DNA of 64,000 bases from Daphnia carinata (lineage: Eukaryota > Arthropoda > Branchiopoda > Diplostraca > Daphniidae). Shown piece after piece: positions 60,312-64,000 of the stretch (positions are counted from its first letter, which is position 1; each line of letters starts with the position of its first letter). Below the pieces are notes generated by a model. It had not been told where the DNA came from, made no database searches, and was given only the letters and a program-made list of their open reading frames with translations. The stretch covers positions 2,108,001 to 2,172,000 of the forward strand of contig NC_081335.1 of NCBI RefSeq assembly GCF_022539665.2, in the 5' to 3' direction. The translations under genes and the position numbers were made by a program.

Positions 60312-62756
60312 TTATTTTGATTTGAACCTCTCTTGGAAAAGACGATGGGAAATCTGAAAGTCAGCGATCGGTTGCTCGTCTTCGTTGAAGAAAACAACAG
60401 GAGGAATGACCGCCTCAGATCGTTTTCCCCTCATTCCCATAAACGAGTTTGACGATGGTTCCCTTTTTTTCTGGAACGGTTGTTGGTAAACGTACCGTTC
60501 ACGCCAGTTGGGGATGAAAGCTGTTCCAGCGGCTAAACCGTTGACCATCTTTTTGCCTCTCATACCGAGAAACTTCTCACCGTGTATCTTTCTTTTTTCA
60601 GGCACGAGGCCGTAAAACTCCAGCTCGGCGATCTTGTCCCCTTCGGATGATCCTTCCATGCCGAGCTGATTGTCATCTTCTACTTTCTGCACATTGTCTT
60701 GCAACGACGAGTTTTTCTTACCTCGCATTCCGAGAAAAGCCCTGCTATTGGGTGTTCGCTTGTCATAACCGGCCAAACGCTGAAGGAGAACTAGTTTCAT
60801 CGAGATTGGAAGTCCAGAAAAGACTATAGCTTCTTTTGGCATCGGTAGGATCGGATCTGCAACTTTTGTCGCCGGATTCTTATCGGATGATTGTTCCGCT
60901 TGCTGCTGAGAATTTCTCCAGGAGCGGAGAACGAGTCCTCGCGTTTGGCGGGCCATTATTTCGTCATCATCAGTTGGCACCTCAGCTGCAGAAGCTCGGC
61001 AATAAGCGAACACCATCATTAGGACACCCATTGCCAACCACCATCTTTCAGCTGATCCTCTTCTAAACCAGACGAGAGAAATCAGGTGTTGTAAAGGTAA
61101 GGAGGCATTTTTATCAAATAATTTCGTGACCCTCACTTAAAGCTATACTTATCGCATAAGGGAAAAATGAGTTGTTTTATCGATATTGTTTGGCCCTTTG
61201 TTTGTATGCTTGTAATCCTCCCATCGTCCTACTCGATCGTGAACCTAAAGGCTGCAACCGGGCCATTTAATGTCTCGCTGGTTCGCGCCTCCCGTTTTTG
61301 CTCACGCTCCATTCCGTGATCAAGGCCATAATCTTAGAAAACATGCCGTATAAACCGTTTTGTCCTCGTTTAGCTACTTCAAGTCTTTGGCTTGTTCATC
61401 GCCGATCATTTTGCGAAGGATTTCGCTTAGCTCGCCTTTTTTACGTAACCATGCAATATCGAGCGCGTTCGTCCCTCCCCATCCGTTACGCGCCTTTGAT
61501 TCACCAGTCATTTACATCTTTCATGTGCTATTTTGATGTTTGACAGCTAGTTAACTAACAGAAAATTTGAATTCGATAGCGCATTCCGATTAGGTCTTTT
61601 GTTTTGCACGCACGATTGGTTCGATTGAATGTCCACCTATATATGCTTTGTTAGTTGCCTTGTTCCGTCAGACGGATGAATGATTCCATCATCGTGCCAG
61701 TTGTCCCTATGCTCTTTTTGCTTTTGCTCACTACGAATTTTACCTGGACAGTTGGACGTGTCTGGTCTGAATACGGGTGTTGGGTGTCCCACCTGTCATC
61801 ACGTCCATTTTTCAGAGTAGTAGAAACTAATTAGATGTCTATAGCTCTCAACTTGATCACATATGTAGCATCGTGCGTGACGGTACTCACATCAATGAAA
61901 ATCTTTCGTGTTTTGCCCCTACCTTCCCCTTTTAACATTTGCCATTCCACTCTTGTGTCACGGTCATCCAGAGAATCCTTTGTTGACAGTCGTTCGAATG
62001 CGTTATAAAAGCACAGTGAAGAAGAAAAAGAGACCGGAAGTTAAAGGTGCATTGGCGTTTTTTGACCATGTCGATGGTCCATCGTTCAAGTTATTTTCAT
62101 TGTTTACCTTTCATTGACTGTAAATTCGCAGATTTTAAAACGTTTTCGCTTAATGGGACACTCAGAGCAGGAAAATCGTTAATCGAACAAAAGTGGAACA
62201 GCCTTGGCCGATTTGGAAGCTAACAACAAACTATATTTGGGAGAATCGATTTGAGGAAAGAGAGGGGCTCCCTTTTTTTAAAGCTTTTTTCCAGGAGGGC
62301 AATCTGTGCATTTTACTTTTCTTTTCGTTTCTTCCTTTTTCCATTCTCCACTATTTTTGCCTTGTACTTTTTTTTTTTTTCAAAGGGTAACGGTAATGTC
62401 CTATTACTGTGTTTTCTTTCCAATCGGATTTTAATGTAAAGAACGGACATCTTTATTTAATGTCACTGATGGCTTCTTCGCATCAACAGATGAATGATTT
62501 AGATTACGCCTTTATCTGTCTCTTTCTCTAAAAATTGGACAGTCATTGGAAAAAACATCCAATTCAATCAACTCCTTTTATAGCCGGACCTAATGTTACG
62601 TGCTCTTACTTAACGACAATCAACTGCATCATCAGATAAAATCTTTTCAAATTCTCGATTTCTTTTGCATAACAAAATTGCGCGTGATTGAATATTAAAC
62701 CATTCATTTAAAACACATTTCTAATACAATAAAATCAATAGAACTTACCTAGCCAT
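60312..62756 (-). CDS. Tk: Tachykinin-related prepropeptide
   Basis: Precursor of neuropeptides that act on tachykinin-type G-protein-coupled receptors. Two coding exons on the minus strand: 62756-62749 (ATGGCTAG) and 61062-60312, joined by a GT-AG intron of 1.7 kb, giving 252 residues. Signal region WWLAMGVLMMVFAYCRASA. Three peptides sit between dibasic sites with a Gly amide donor: TPNSRAFLGMR (106-116), KIHGEKFLGMR (161-171) and EPSSNSFMGMR (204-214), each followed by GKK or GKR. All fit the arthropod FxGxR-amide consensus. An unspliced reading gives an ATG 74 bases upstream of exon 2 (61136), but its sequence makes a poor signal peptide and crosses a good acceptor (gtttag), so the spliced start is preferred. 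Insect Tk precursors usually hold more copies. Confidence 0.93.
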
Positions 62757-64000
62757 GACAGAAAGAGGCGTTGGAGCTTTGTTTGACCGATCGAAACGGC
62801 GCGTAGATTTGTTTTTGTTCTTCGTCGAAAAGAAATGGAAATAGGTTTAACTTATTTCCGTTTCTATAATAAATTGTTGCCCGGGCAATGTAAAAATGTA
62901 ACTTTGATAGCCTAACTCACAGCACTGTTCTCGTTTATTTTGGAACTGAAGATGGCCTCTGACTAAACGCAACAGTAGTTCACCTCTCCCCTCATATAGT
63001 GTTGGCGAGTGCTCCTGACGGAGTCGGTGGCCAAAACGCATTGCTCGCGACCCCGCCTTCTTCTTCTCCGTCTCCGTTTTCTTTCGTCAATCGCACCGTG
63101 TATGTGCTATACCTGAATGACGTCATATTATCATGTGGATTTTGTCCTCTCATCAGCTTTTTTTTACACTCGATAAGGTGAGCGTCATTCGATTGTCATT
63201 TTGTACATAACCACCGCCTCCGTGCCATTTTGCCTTATCGGCAAATGCGTATGCTGTCCGGCTCTCTTGGGCTATTTGAAAGAGAAAGAAAAAAATTGTG
63301 CTAACCTTTTAGATTATTGTATTGTGCGATTCCCGAATGATTCATCTAATACGTTATTGGAAAAGTTAGTCAGGGCTCAAGTGATATGACCGCTATCAGA
63401 TTGAATTGGGCTTGCGATTACGATTTTCGATATTATTTTTAAATTTAATTAACTGTCGTTCTGTTTACGTAATTCTAATAATGATAGTGTCCGAAATGGT
63501 GAAAGTTCAAGAGCTCACAACTGTTATTGCTCCTTAGGTCATTTAAAAAGAAAGCCGTTTGAAGCGTTAAGTAGCACCTGTAGAAAAGGACTCTTAACAA
63601 GATCTCAGAATAGCAAGTCAAGAATAGCAAAAGGATTTTTTTTTTATATCGCACCCATTCCTCTCTCAAAGTTCGTCTTTCTTTAAGGGAGGTAAGAAAG
63701 GGACTAGCAAGTAAATGTTTTTCCTTCTGGGTTAACAATAAACACGGTACTGGGCAGTTAGCACTCAAGTGTTTAAAATCAATAATGGTTCGCACTTTGT
63801 TAAACCTAGGAAACATCGTGCAGCATTGGTCGCGTTTGTGTGTGTTTGCGTTGAAGAGTAGTATTGAACACTCGACAGTTCACGTTCTTTCAACTCAATT
63901 TCTTCTACGATCAAAGACGGTGGTCTAGTCAACTAGAATGAGATCTATAACATCCCCCCCCCCGCTTTTTTTTTGTCGCGTTACGAAATTCAACCAAAAA
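62757..64000. other. Region upstream of the tachykinin gene, nothing else recognised
   Basis: Contains the 5' UTR and promoter of Tk. No further coding exon was recognised to the window end. A C-rich run at about 63953-63963 and poly-T tracts are present. Confidence 0.6.

Noticed and set aside
61063-61136. Start of tachykinin at the intronic ATG 61136
   Set aside because: The acceptor gtttag at 61063 and the in-frame ATGGCTAG exon give a better signal peptide.

Overview
The window is eukaryotic nuclear DNA from an arthropod, most likely a branchiopod crustacean of the Daphnia type. Seven spliced protein genes with GT-AG introns can be assembled exon by exon; six are complete and every complete assembly keeps a continuous reading frame. 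Many introns are short (about 54-120 bp), T-rich runs often precede the 3' splice sites, and intergenic and intronic DNA is full of poly-T, poly-A, poly-G and microsatellite tracts. The peptides of the tachykinin gene are of the arthropod FxGxR-amide type. The assignment to Daphnia is an inference; no species marker is present.

Layout from left to right. (1) Minus strand, 1-1113: 5' part of an activin/BMP type II receptor (punt/ACVR2), cut by the left edge inside the kinase domain. (2) 1.1-8.2 kb: no gene recognised. (3) Plus strand, 8.3-19.1 kb: an eight-exon gene for a 1541-residue mucin-like type I membrane protein with a Thr/Pro/Ser-rich ectodomain, a SEA domain with an intact autoproteolysis motif, one membrane helix and a 145-residue cytoplasmic tail. 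(4) Minus strand, 19.7-21.5 kb: mitochondrial seryl-tRNA synthetase, tail-to-tail with the mucin gene. (5) Plus strand, 29.8-43.7 kb: a triple-KH poly(rC)-binding protein (PCBP / Drosophila mub family) with a 747-bp optional in-frame exon extension and two alternative terminal exons. About 8 kb of apparently noncoding DNA precedes it, probably promoter plus 5' intron. (6) Minus strand, 48.1-48.8 kb: a small secreted reeler-domain protein with a recognisable TATA/initiator promoter. (7) Minus strand, 50.4-56.6 kb: a two-domain, membrane-anchored angiotensin-converting enzyme of 1305 residues in 25 coding exons. (8) Minus strand, 60.3-62.8 kb: a tachykinin prepropeptide whose start codon lies in a separate tiny coding segment.

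The genes do not form a single pathway; the order is that of an ordinary animal chromosome. The most informative locus is the ACE gene. Its two catalytic domains have matching exon phases and several identical exon lengths, which records an internal duplication. They differ by two introns found only in the C-terminal domain and by a GC-AG intron in the N-terminal domain. No CRISPR array, rRNA, tRNA or complete transposable element was recognised.
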